NCBI RefSeq assembly: GCF_963259705.1
Contig: NC_081852.1
Span: 61,080,359-61,144,358, forward strand
Length of the DNA: 64,000 nucleotides
Reading direction: 5' to 3'
From: Myotis daubentonii
Taxonomy: Eukaryota > Chordata > Mammalia > Chiroptera > Vespertilionidae
Below the pieces are notes generated by a model. The model had not been told where the DNA came from. It did no database searches and saw only the letters and a program-made list of their open reading frames with translations. Position numbers and translations under genes: made by a program. Shown in pieces: positions 10,831-21,800 of this stretch. How positions within the stretch are numbered: the first letter of the stretch is position 1; each line of letters opens with the position of its first letter.

Positions 10831-11259
10831 GGTACCTATTCGTCATGTTCGTTAGGGAGACCGAACCTCACGCCAGGTTTTCTGACTCTGTACCGAGTAA
10901 GTCCAGATTTCTTTATTCAAATATACAGGAACCCCTCCCGCGGCCCCCACTTCACTCCAGGATGGGAAATGGACTGAGAATTTGCATTTCTTTGGATTGT
11001 GCAATCTGCCAGGATGAGCCTGCCGGGGCCACGCCAGCCCCGAGCCCTGTGTGGAGGCCGTTAACAAGCGTGCGTGCGGCAGGCCGAGCTGGAAGCAAGC
11101 GCACGGCCAGGAGAAAGGAGCGGACGAAACCTCGTGTGGCCAACGCCAGGCCGTCTGGGGTCGCGCCCGCCCTCAGTGTATCACCCCTCGTACTGCAAAT
11201 GAATCTCGCCCTGGGACCCCAGAAAACTCCGGGGCTGCCTTCCGTCTCACTTGCTTAGC
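10831..11259. other. Unique GC-rich sequence
   Basis: A 149-codon frame (10809-11258) lacks any domain. No repeat seen. Confidence 0.4.
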
Positions 11260-11267
11260 CACTAAAG

Positions 11268-11479
11268 CAGCGGTTCTCAACCTGTGGGTCGCGACCCCTT
11301 TGGCGGTCAAACGACCCTTTCACAGGGGTCGCCTAAGACCATCCTGCATACCAGATATTTACATGACGATTCATCACAGTAGCAACATGACAGTGATGAA
11401 GTAGCAACGAAAATAATTCTATGGTTGGGCCACAACATGAGGAGCTGTATTTAAAGGGCCAGAAGGTTGAGAACCACTG
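11268..11479 (+). mobile_element. SPIN-like hAT MITE (212 bp)
   Basis: Left end 'cagcggttctcaacctgtgg' followed by 'gtcgcgacccctttgg' and a body with 'agtagcaacatgacagt' and 'gaagtagcaacgaaaataat'. Right end 'ggttgagaaccactg' is the inverse of the left. Flanked by an 8-bp duplication 'cactaaag' (11260-11267) and 'ccctaaag' (11480-11487), 7 of 8 matching. These ends are those of the SPIN family, known from vesper bats and scattered other tetrapods and attributed to horizontal transfer (established knowledge). Confidence 0.85.
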
Positions 11480-11487
11480 CCCTAAAG

Positions 11488-11916
11488 GAAGAATGAGGTA
11501 CAGTAAGTGACCAGGGCACACCACGAGCGCTCTCAGGCCCTGTTGTTACCGAGCCCATCCTCCCAGGAACAGCAGGTTGCTGGTCTAAACCAGGACTTCC
11601 TCCTCCAGTGTTGTATTTGAAGAGGGCATGCCCTGGTACCTTCATGGGCAAGATCCGGGCAGCATAGGGCCCAGACACCCCGCCGGGCCAGCTCCTACAA
11701 CAGACCCCACGCTTCCCCCAGACGGGGTTCACGGACCCCAGGAGGACACAGACCCCAGGAGGACACAGACTGTGTGCATGTGGACCACGGGAGGGGCCGC
11801 TGGCTCTGGGGCTGGAGGGGCGTGGCTGCAGCCAGGAGGTGCCCCTGGGAGGAGAGGCTCTCACAGGCTCCAGCAGGTTCACAAAACCAGCTCCTCAGAG
11901 GCCATCCTGGGCAGAA
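11488..11916. other. Unique GC-rich sequence with 18-bp tandem pair
   Basis: 'ccccaggaggacacagac' occurs twice in tandem at about 11736-11771. No gene recognised. Confidence 0.5.
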
Positions 11917-12480
11917 CTTTTATTATTTACTAGAGGCTGGTCCACAAAATTCGTGCACTCGGGCCTGCACCCTCTCGCAGTCCGGGAGCCCTCAGGGGAG
12001 CCCTCGGGGAAGCCCCGTGGGGAACAGGCCTAAGCCGTCAGTTGGACATCCTTAGCTCTACAGTGGAGGCAGGAAAGGCTCCCACCACCTCCGCTGCACT
12101 CGCCAGCCATGAGCCCAGTTTCTGGCTGAGCGGCACTCCCCCTGTGGGAGCACACTGGCCACCAGCTCCTGTGTTGAGTGTCTGCCCCCTGGTGGTCAAT
12201 GTGCATCATAGCGACCGGTCATTCTGCCGTTTGGTCAATTTGCATATTAGCCTTTTGTTATATAGGATGTTAATTGGGTCAAACATGTAGAACATGAGAT
12301 GTGCTGCTTTAACCATTTTAAGCGTGCAATTCATGGCATTCGTTACCTTCGCAATGTTGTGTAACGTCACCACTGTCTCTTTCTGAAACTTTCACCGCCC
12401 CAAGCAGAAACTGTAACCATTAAAGCAAAGCTTTCTATTCCTCCCCCCGCACCCCAAGCCCTCAGCAGCCCCCCAGTGTG
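11917..12480 (-). mobile_element. LINE-1 3' UTR end, tail split by a Helitron
   Basis: Antisense L1M-type 3' UTR: 'ctttaaccattttaagcgtgcaatt' (12307-12331), 'cgcaatgttgtgtaacgtcacc' and 'cagaaactgtaaccattaaa' follow the L1MA/MB order that I know. Its T-rich tail is separated by the Helitron: 'cttttattattta' at 11917-11929, then the Helitron, then 'tgttaattggg' at 12268. Confidence 0.65.
11930..12267 (-). mobile_element. Non-autonomous Helitron (HeliBat-like), in LINE-1 tail
   Basis: Reverse orientation: complement of the CTAG end at 11930-11933 followed by 'aggctgg', the terminal hairpin region ('ccacaaaattcgtgcac' at about 11942-11958), a GC-rich body, and the complement of the 5' end ('gcatattagccttttg...tatagga') finishing at 12267. 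Host A on the left (11929) and T on the right (12268). No coding capacity. Confidence 0.85.
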
Positions 12481-13780
12481 CTTCTGTCTCTGCATCTGGG
12501 CACAGCCTTTTGATGCCTGGAGTTTCTCCTTCCAGAGTTTTCCTGACAAGGAGAGGGAGGGGAGGGGAGGGGAGAGCGCGTGGGTGAGGATGCCCAGGCC
12601 TGGGCATCTTCAGCCCCGAGCCCCGCGGGGAGGCCGCGGGAGGAAGGAGCTGCCCGGGGCCGGCACGGGGCAGAATATGGACAAAGGTTTCCGACCCCCA
12701 AGCTGGGCTGGGAAGGACCTGGTTAAAGGTCTGAAGGGAGGAAGGAAGAGGCACCTCAGAGACTTGCCTCTCGCCAGGACGGCCGAAGTAGGAGGATTGG
12801 GGAGTGTGCCGTCCACGCACCCAGCTGCGCCATCGAGCGGCGGTCACCTGCAGGTGGGCTGCCCGGTCCGATAAGGTGCGGGACGTCCCCAAGCTCACCC
12901 TCCTCTCCCTCCCCCGGCCTGCCGCCCAGCCCCTGGCTGGAGAGGGTGTTTCTGGCCACAGTCCCGTGGCTGAGCCTCCCAGTCGGCCTCATGGAGGGTC
13001 TTAGGAAACTGGAAGCAAAGGAGGAGAGTTTCCCATGAAGATGGACGACAGGGATTCATCTCCACCGAATCCACAGCTAGAACAGGGCCAGGCCGGTGCC
13101 CAAGGCCGCCTGGGTCCCTGTCCCGCCCGCACCTGCGTGACCTGCCTGGGCTTTAGGGCCACCTGACCCCGTCCCGCCCCGGGAAGGGCCGCCATGTAAT
13201 GAGGTGACATTTTCCAAGCGAAGAGGACTTCTCTGTCGGGCTCTGTCTCCTGCAGCCGGCGGTGTGGGAACGCGGCTGTAATGCGACTTGTTTTAGAACC
13301 ACATCTGACCCGTTCCCGGGGTCCCCGGCGCCCCATAAAACGCCCGCCTCCCAAGGAAGAACTTAATGAAAGGCGGCCGTAAATCACCGTGTTTAACAGT
13401 TACATCTGTTTACTCGGCACCTGACTTAAAACTGTTGCTTGACCTTGCTTCACATGTGCCGGGGTCGGCTCGGCTGACTCAGGGAGGCCCGGACGCCGGC
13501 CAGGGGGGCCCACCCCCACTTCGGAAGACACCCCCACACACACACACTCCAGCCTGGTTTGGGAGGTAAAATGGACCCTCCCAGCAAACCTCTCACCACA
13601 GGTCACCTTCTTCCCCGAGGACCAAGGGGAGGACGCCCAAGAGACCACGGCGGGATCGCGGTTGGATTTTTCCAACAGGGACCCCCAGCAGGACACTTAG
13701 GAAACGCAGATATGAGCGAGCATCCTACGCTTTTCCTAGATGCTCTTTAAAAGGGAGAAGATCCCCTCAAGTGTTAATTC
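12481..13780. other. GC-rich unique sequence
   Basis: Includes a G-quadruplex-prone 'ggaggggaggggagggga' at about 12551-12570 and CpG-rich stretches near 13130-13340. Long frames on both strands have no domains. Confidence 0.4.
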
Positions 13781-13788
13781 CTCTGGAC

Positions 13789-13999
13789 CAGTGGTCGGCA
13801 AACTGCGGCTCGTGAGCCACATGCGGCTCTTTGGCCCCTTGAGTGTGGTTCTTCCACAAAATACCAACTTCTGTGCATGGGCCACGAAGTTTCAATCGCA
13901 CTGTACGTGCGCGCCCACATGTGGTATTTTGTGGAAGAGCCACACTCAAGGGGCCAAAGAGCCGCATGTGGCTCGTGAGCCGCAGTTTGCCGACCACGG
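13789..13999. mobile_element. hAT MITE with long inverted arms (211 bp)
   Basis: Nearly all hairpin: a 78-bp left arm (13789-13866) matches the complement of the right arm (13922-13999) with few differences, and a 55-bp spacer lies between. Ends 'cagtggtcggcaaactgcgg' and its inverse. Flanks 'ctctggac' (13781-13788) and 'gcctggac' (14000-14007) form an 8-bp target duplication, 6 of 8 matching. Same family as 1169-1282 and 56726-57705. Arms of this length can form a cruciform in DNA or a long hairpin in RNA. Confidence 0.9.
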
Positions 14000-14007
14000 G
14001 CCTGGAC

Positions 14008-15020
14008 AGTCAGGGATGCGGCGGAAGGCAAGGATGGAACATCAGGGCAGCGCAGTTAGCAGGTGGCCTGGCCCATGGAGCCACCCTACCAGGAGGGGCC
14101 CACGGGCCCACGGGAGCCTTCAGGCCTGGCCATTTGGACCCGCTCCCTCGGCGTCCCCGCCAGCGGAGGGAGACCTGCCCGTCAGTATCAATACAGCCTC
14201 CTGGACAAAGTGTCCCTTGATGACGAAATGACTCCCAGGCTCTGGGTCTGAAAGACGCTCTTTCTGTCAGCCGTTTCAGACATACCTTCCTCCGGACAGA
14301 AGGATCGCGTGTGAGTCTTATTCTCAAGGGAAAACCCTAGAAGCGGGGTCACCAGCCCTGAGGCACTGCTGGTGGAGGGGCAGGAGGAAAGAGGTTCCCG
14401 AGACCCGAGGGCACCCCCGCAGCCCCGCCCTCTAAGGTCAAGGCGGGCCCCTCGTGGTGGGTGTTCGTTCCTCACGACCACAGCGCGCCTTTCGTTTAAA
14501 AACCCCCCTTACGTCTCTGCCCATGGCAACCGTCCCACTGGTCAGCAGCGTGGATGGTGCCGCTAAGCGGTGCCACGGCCCGGCCCCCTGAGCTGGGGTT
14601 TTCTCATCTGAGACGCTGACGGCACCTCCCCACAAAGTGGCCCACACTCTACTCGGGGACTCACCCTCTGGGAGCAGAGGGGGAAACGGAATCGGAATTC
14701 AGAGAAGAGGCCAGGGCGGGGCGAGAAGTCCCTGGGGGAGCACCTCAACCAGGCGGCGCTGCCCCGGGAGAAGGTTTTAAGGAAAAGTCCTGCTACTTCC
14801 GCTCCCTGTTCAAACCCGGAGCCCAGGATGGGATCGAAGATGCTTCTGTGGCTGTGTCCACTCGGGAGGATGTTGCCAACAGCACGTCTGTCTAAGGTTC
14901 TATTTTTAAAATGTAGATGTGCATCCAAACGACACCCGCTGATCATTAAAGAAAAATCACGGCCAGCTGCTGATTGGTGCCCCTATCGGGCCTGGCAAAA
15001 CTTCACAGGAGACCTGGGAG
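14008..15020. other. Unique GC-rich sequence
   Basis: No gene or repeat recognised. The open frames overlap on opposite strands without domains. Confidence 0.4.
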
Positions 15021-15022
15021 AA

Positions 15023-15304
15023 AACACACATACACAGACACACACACAGAGACACACACATGCACAGACACACACACTGACACACACAGACAGACACAGA
15101 TACAGACACACAAAGACACACACACACAAACACACACAGACACACACAGAGACACACACATGCACAGACACACACAGACACACACACTGACACACACAGA
15201 GAGACACACATTCACAGACACACACAGAGACACACAAACACAGACACACAGAGACACACACAGATACACACACAGAGACGCACACACGCACACGCGCACA
15301 CACA
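15023..15304 (+). repeat. (CA)n-rich compound microsatellite
   Basis: About 280 bp of ACACAGAC, ACACACTG and CATGCACAGAC variants. Explains the THTDTH and VCVCVS frames on the two strands. Confidence 0.97.
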
Positions 15305-16358
15305 AGACCCTATGCATTGATCTGATCCGTGCAAGATAACATCCACTTAAAGCCGGTTTACAGCAACATGAAAGTTTGCCTCTCTAGAAAAGGCACCAGT
15401 CGATGCTGCTATTAAAATTAGAATTGGGTGCAGGACATATAGATTAATACTCTGAAATTTAGTCAGAACTGAACAGACGTGCCCAGAGGAGGGGTGTGTG
15501 TTCTGACTATGCAAACACGATGAGATTCGGGGAAACAGGACCTTTTACAGAGTGATTATTATCCCAGGGCCGTAGCGTCTCACTAACGCGCATGCATGGG
15601 GTGACCCTGGAGATAGATCAACAGTAAAACAACATCCTACAGGGGGCTCCACTCGCCAGGAAGGTTCCGCGACCGCGTCGTCTAGCCTGACAGCTTCCCC
15701 TGCGCTGTGGTTGGGGGGACCTCTTCCCGCGGGGTCTCGGTTGGGAGCCCCTTCAGGATGAAATGCTGTCCTGTCCCCTCTCACAGGGCCCCTTCCCGGC
15801 GGAGGAGCTAAGGAGCAAGCCCTTCACGCCCCCCTGGTCTGTGTGCCGAATCCAGGCCCCCTCCGAGCCCGGGCAATGGAGGTAAATTAAACCGATTATG
15901 AAGCAGGCGGGAGCAAGGCCCCTGCCAGCGTGGAGTGGGCTCCCGGCTGCTGCGGCCGCCGCCCCCTGCCCTCGCCCTCGCCCTCGCCCTCCACAGCGCG
16001 TCTGGAAACGGCCTTGCAGATGGCCCGCCGCTCCTGCAGGAAATATTCCTTAAACGTGGAGAAGGATCACATTTCTGTTAGGAATTACGAATCTGGATTT
16101 CATTTTCTCTCGCGCTTTCCCCCCACCGAACCCTGGGAAAAAAATGTGAGTGCCGTGCCTGACAAGCAGGGGCGCTGGGGAATGTGCTTAACGCACCCCC
16201 ACCCGCTCGCTCTCCCCCTCTTTCCCTATATGTTTACACACATGCACATAGACGGCCTTCACGCCGCGAGCATAAATCCCACGGACTCACAGCGTGTCGT
16301 GCCGCGTGTAAGTAAACACAGCGCCGGAGGAGGCGGCACCGTGGGACTCCGGTCTGTC
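15305..16358. other. Unique sequence with short CCCTCG repeat
   Basis: (CCCTCG)n at about 15967-15990. A 231-codon frame (15930-16625) runs through this and the CCT array and is proline-rich only because of them. No gene supported. Confidence 0.45.
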
Positions 16359-16440
16359 TCTCCTCCTCCTCCTCCTCCTCCTCCTCCTCCTCCTCCTCCT
16401 CCTCCTCCTCCTCCTCCTCCTCCTTCTCCTCCTTCTCCTT
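16359..16440 (+). repeat. (CCT)n polypyrimidine tract
   Basis: About 80 bases of TCC repeats, ending in two TTC-interrupted units. A perfect purine/pyrimidine strand bias over its length makes it prone to triplex DNA. Gives poly-Pro and poly-Glu frames. Confidence 0.98.
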
Positions 16441-19400
16441 CATCGGCGGCAGCCTCGGAAAGCAGCCAGCGCTCAGCTCCCTGGATGGCTCACCGAGGAC
16501 CGTCCTCTCCCCGGCTGCTCGCTACGCGTTTTCTGTCGATTCCTGAAGGCCACGGGGTCTCTATTGTTGCGAAAATGATGGGCGTCGATAAACAATTAAA
16601 AGAGGAGCGAGGGGTCTGGGTCTGACTGAAAGGTCCGGTCTTGCAGGCGTTTCCACGCTCCGTGGCCTGGGAAGGGGAGACGGTGAGACAGGCCTTCGGC
16701 AGGGGCCGGCCCTGGTCGTGGTGACATGTCCACGTCTGCCCCAGTTTCAGAAAACCTTTCCCCGAAGGGCAGTGCAGCGACATGGAGGGAGCTCCGTCCG
16801 ACCTCGGGAACATGCAGGGAACCACAGGGACGGGACGGGAAGGCCGTGTGCCTGCCCTGTGGGGGGCGGGCCCTCTGCCGGTCCCCTCGCCCGCTGCCCG
16901 CTGCAGGTGGGCTCCCAGGGACCAGCCCTGTGAGATCGGGACGTGCCCCCAGCTGTCCTCAGAAATGTGTCGCCACCGTTTGCATTGTCCTATTTCACGT
17001 GGGAACCCAGACACACACAAATGAACAGCTGCACTGGCCCCGTCCTGACGCCCCTAAATGCTGCTCGGGTCTGCAGGCCCAGCTGGGACTGTGCCAAGGC
17101 GGGGCCAAGGTCAGGGTCGGGGTTTATTAGACTTGCAGCCGCCCTGACACTTCGAGGGCACGGCTGCAGCCACAGTGCCCCCGCTGTGCCGTCTGTTGGG
17201 GCACATCACCCCCGGCTACGGGGTTTTTGCTCTGGTTCAAACGCTGGGACCAGGGCCCCAGGCAGCTACCCCGCCCTGAGGTCCTGGCTCCCTGAGCTCC
17301 GGCCCCTTCTCCTCGGACCCGGAGGCCGCTTCCCTGGCCACAGAGGAGCCTGCCAGGCCTCAGTCCCCGTGGCTGCCCGCTCCACCTCCCGCACCTCCCA
17401 GCACAGACGCCGCTGCAACCATCTGGAACCGCCTTCCTGTGTCTCCACCTCATTAATTCCCCTCTCATCTCAGCCTTCCTCAGAAAATGTCTCTTTTCTC
17501 CTCTGTCTCTCCTGCTCGTGGCCTAAAGTACCTGTCTGCCTTCCGAGTATTCAGTCCTGGAGGCCAGAGGGGTCCCAGAGCCCGAGGCGCGGGGCGCCCA
17601 GAACCGGGAGCTGGTCACTCGGCTGCCTGCCTTTCCCTGGCTCAGGGTGACTGCTCCCTCTGACCAAGGGCTTCCTGGGGGGGGCGGGGGGGGGCCGGTG
17701 CAGGCCAGGGAGGAGGGAGGAAGGCTCCAGCAGAGCCTGGAGGGGGAGGGGGAACAGCTCAGGCCAGCAGCTGCAGGAAGGTGAGCGCCCCTCCCAGCCC
17801 CACTCCCTGCCCTGTTAGGGTGACAGATGGCGAGCCCAGTGACAGTGACATTCTCGGAGAGGGCTCCCCGAGGGCGGAGACCACGCCCCGCCAGCCTGGC
17901 TCTCAGCTGAGATGCTGAGACAATAATCAGAAGGAGGAGAAGAGCAGCTCGACCTGGAGGCGAAGGAGGGGGGAGGGGACAGGCAGAACGGCAGTCACCA
18001 GGCCTGGGAAGGGACAGGAAGGCAGGGACACCCCAAGGGCAAAGGAAGTGCCCGGGGTCCCACCCTCTCCACCTTGTAGCTGCGCTGGGCGGTGATGCTC
18101 TCGCTCATCCCAAAACCGCTGCCAGGACACCTCCCGTTGGAAGGGATGGCACAGAGCAGCCTGCCCACCTCAGAGGGGCGCCAGTCCCCCAGAGGCAGTC
18201 CCCACAGGGCGGGCGTGCCCGCCGCTCACCTTTCCAGAACCTCCTGGCACTCCATAGGGGCCGGGGGGGGGGGGGGGCGCATTCAGGAAGCCAGATCCTC
18301 ATGTTTGAAGCCATTAGCGGGGTCAAGGGCAAGGTCGCCGTGGGAGTGAAATACGCAGACTTTTCTAAAGAAATCTAAGAGGGCTGCAGTGCCCCCCCGC
18401 TCCCCGCACTCAGCAGCACAAGGCCTCCGTTCACAGGCAAATGGCGGGTCTTCTTGGGGGTGAGCGCCGTCCGCACCCAATCGGGCCACCTGCTGATTAG
18501 AAAACCTCTAAGAGGCACCGCGCCCCCGTGATCGCCGCCCATGCGTTTACACGGACGTGTACATGCAGCGGGCACACGCCAGACGCTGAGTGAGCGTCCA
18601 CACAGCCTCGCATGGGTGCCCGGGGGACCAGAACGCTGCCCGGAGCTGCGGCTGGAGTCACGTCACGGCTTCCACTGTCGATGGTCCTCTTCCTGCGACA
18701 GGCGCAGCACTGTCCCTTCCTCCCTCTCCGCTCCCTCGAACTTCTCTCTGGAACTTACCTGTGTCTTCGTGTTGTTGTTTTTTAATAAGTTCATGGCAGG
18801 AAGGCAGGGCCAGACCAGCTCTTCCCAGAGTCCTGTCGCCCGTCGGGGGTGTGAGAAGCCCAGTTGGGGCCAGGGGTCCCCCTTGGCGGCCCCTCACAGC
18901 CTGCACTTCATGGGACCCCTGCTTGACCAGGAACCCCCTTTCACGGGCTTACCTTGGGAAGAAGAGGCAGCAGGAGAGAGGAGCAGAGAATGAGTGAGAA
19001 CACACCGTCTTCCACTTCAACCCCTGGGTTTTGCATGTCCTGCGGCCTCAGCGTTGCTTCTGGGGCTTAACTGAAAGTCCAGGGAGAGGCCGCGCAGGCA
19101 GGACTAGCCCAGCCCTGTCAGAGGTCAGCAGTCGGTGGGGGGAAACCTCTAGGAAAAGAGGCTCCGCTGAAACCTAAAGGGGTCCTGGGTGGCGACCTCT
19201 GCAGGAACCGCCTGGCCCCTGAGGTCACCGCACAGACCCGGGGTCAGCCCGGGGCCCCTCACGGCGGCAGCGGAGTCCCTCCACCTTCAGGCAGATGCCC
19301 CGAAGGTGAGCTGCTCCTGTCCTCCCTTGGTGCCTCGGAACGCGCTGCTTCCCCAAGCCGGGCAAAGACTGCGCCAGGGCAGCCCGGTCCCGCCAGAGTG

Positions 19401-20489
19401 TGACTCCCGCTCCCTCTGCCCAGAGGAGGCGCCGGGCACTGCCCGTCACGCAGGTCTCTGATGACACAAAACCGCGACATTTGCACAGAAATGCTCGGAG
19501 TCAGTTCTGGGTGGAGACAGAGAGAGAATGAGGGTGACATGGGACCCAGAGCCATCGGGGGGAACGCTGTGTGTCCGGGAAAGGGCAGAGCCTGGTGCCA
19601 GGCTTCTGGGTGGTTCTTGGCAGTTTGTCCAGCGGATCCAGTGCCCCAGCTCTGAGACCTTGTGTGTACATTTCCAACCGCGTGTCACCCCTGTGTCAGC
19701 AGGGTCCGTACGTGAGTTTCATCACCCCGGCACCGTGGGCACAGCCTGGGTCCCCGTCTCCACCCCGGTTCCAGGTCCGTGCACACGGCTCAGCAAACAG
19801 CCGGCTCCTTGGAGGTGCCGAGGAGCCTGGCGCGGTCTCCCCTGTACGCCCAGCTCTGCCGTGGGCCGTGGGCCGTGGGCCGTGGGCACCTCTGCCCGTA
19901 GAAAGCTGCCTCTCCCATGCAGGCCACAGGCGTGCTCTCGGTGACACAGGCTTTTCTCGGCGGCTGCAGCGATGCTGGGTTCTGGGTCTTTGGCGTCCAG
20001 AAGGTATGAAGCCGAGAGCTGGGAAGGAGGCATTCCCAGTGTGGCCGTGGGTCATTAGCGGGTCTCTTGCAGGTGACAGGTGCAGGGGGTTCATCCACAC
20101 TTCTGGCTAATGGCAACCCTGTCAGCAGCTATTCAGAGGCAGTGCTGGTGGGTGCTGGTGGGTGTGTGCCCGGGAAATGGGCCATGGAGGTCACGGGCAA
20201 GGTCATTTCCAGGGAAAACGTAGTGGCCCCAGCGGAGGGCAGCAGCAGCTTCGGATGCAGGTGCGATGTTGTCTGAATTGTTCACGTGAAGTGAAAAGAG
20301 GACTTAAATACAGATGGGCAGCGGCCTCTGTCCATTGTAGGCCTCCCTCAGCAGGGCCAGCACCTCGTGGGCAGCCCGACCGACAGCCTGCTCTCTGCTA
20401 GGGCTTCCTGGGAGAAGTCCACCACACGAGATAATTTATCGGAAAGAATGCAAACTCTGTTATTCACCGTAGAGTGTTTGTCTTTGGAA
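16441..20489. other. GC-rich unique sequence, 4 kb
   Basis: No repeat family that I can name and no gene. Notable simple features: G-runs at about 17678-17695 and 18267-18278, and a 7-bp CCGTGGG array at about 19858-19887. Open frames are numerous on both strands, as expected from low stop-codon density. Confidence 0.4.
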
Positions 20490-20730
20490 AGAAAGGGAAA
20501 AAAATCTATTTCGGTTTCCTCATTTCCCAAGTTCTTTTAAATACAAAAAAAAGGAAAAAAATGCTAATCTGCCTCATTAATAATAATAGGATGCAATTGC
20601 AGAATATTCTCTAATAACGATCATTAGCTCCTCCGTGGTTTTTGTCACCGATATTAACGCGGGATTGGGATCAGCAGGGTTTTCCATGTTTAAATAAACC
20701 AAACAAATTTGGAGGTGAACGTTGTTTTTA
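20490..20730. promoter_or_regulatory. AT-rich block, candidate conserved element
   Basis: Repeat-free AT-rich island with 'ctcattaataataata', the perfect 10-bp palindrome TGCAATTGCA (20592-20601), 'ctaataacgatcattagc' and 'atgtttaaataaac'. Flanks are GC-rich. Regulatory role is inferred from composition and motifs only. Confidence 0.35.
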
Positions 20731-21169
20731 AGTCGGCGTGAGCGTATTCGACATCGCAGGGGCGGGGAGGGGCGGGAGGCAGAGCCAGGCCGGGCCTTTG
20801 TGGGGTCTGTCTTTGTGGCTGCACACGCTCCTGGCACGGGCTCTGGCAGGCCCGCCGGCTGCCTGGTGCCGTGCCTGCACGGGGGACAGCGCCGTGACAC
20901 AGCCCTGGACACCTCACAAAAGGGACACTGTCCCCCGCTCCTCCCTGACAGCCTGCCTCCTCTGTGCTCCCAAGTATTTGCGTCTCTCAGCGGAGGCCGC
21001 TGCTCCTGGCTTCCTGTGGAAGAATGCGGCCGGCCCGGCCCCTCCCGCGCTCCGCTATCTGCTTGGCACAGGCCGCGCTCAGCTGGGACTTCGCTAAGGA
21101 GCTCGCTTTCCTGGGCAAACACAGCTTCACCTGCCCTCCAAATCCCTCCCTCTCCTCCTTCCCTCGCTG

Positions 21170-21800
21170 AGCTATGTTAATCAGGTGGGGGACACAAGGT
21201 AACATGGAAGTAATTCAGCCAATTAGGCCCTGAATTGTTTGCATCCAACAGCATTTTGTATTTCTGCAAATGTGTGAAATGCAAAGTGTGCCCTCCAGCA
21301 AAAACGACAGCCGCCCGCGCGTGCACTGGCGTAGTCAACAGATCCTGGGAGCGGGCGGCTAATCTCGGGGCTCGCATATGCTGGGGAAGGCTGGCCTTCC
21401 TTCGGCTGCCTCTGTGCGGGAGGCAGGGCTGGGGGTCTTGGTGGCAGATGGGCCAGGGTACCAGGGATTGGCTAATCCCAGATCTGCATTCTCCTCTCCA
21501 CGTAGCAACTGGGGAAAGATGAGGCCAGCTGTCAAATGGAAGACTTTCATGGTCCCTTGCACACAACAGCTGCACACGCCCTGCCTGCTTGGTTCTAAAT
21601 TATTAAACATCTTTTTAGTTTGTTCCAGCTGCAGGCATCCGGGTGTTTATGCAGCCTTTGTGCGTGTTACATATCACTCCTTCTCCCCTCCTCTCATCAA
21701 AATGCTGTTTGTAAAAGTCATTATCCCATCTGTGCCCCGGTTTGGCCAAACAGCCGAAGACAAATCCGACGCCATTCTCCTTCCAGGACAATTTGGGAGT
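21170..21800. promoter_or_regulatory. Two AT-rich islands, candidate conserved elements
   Basis: Islands at about 21170-21300 ('taattcagccaattagg') and 21590-21790 ('aattattaaac', 'gtttatgcag', 'aaatgctgtttgtaaaagtcatt'). No repeat signature, frames broken. Confidence 0.3.

Noticed and set aside
14957..15339. THTDTH and VCVCVS repeat proteins
   Set aside because: Translation of the CA-rich microsatellite.
15930..16625. 231-codon proline-rich frame and the opposite poly-Glu frame
   Set aside because: Created by the (CCT)n microsatellite.
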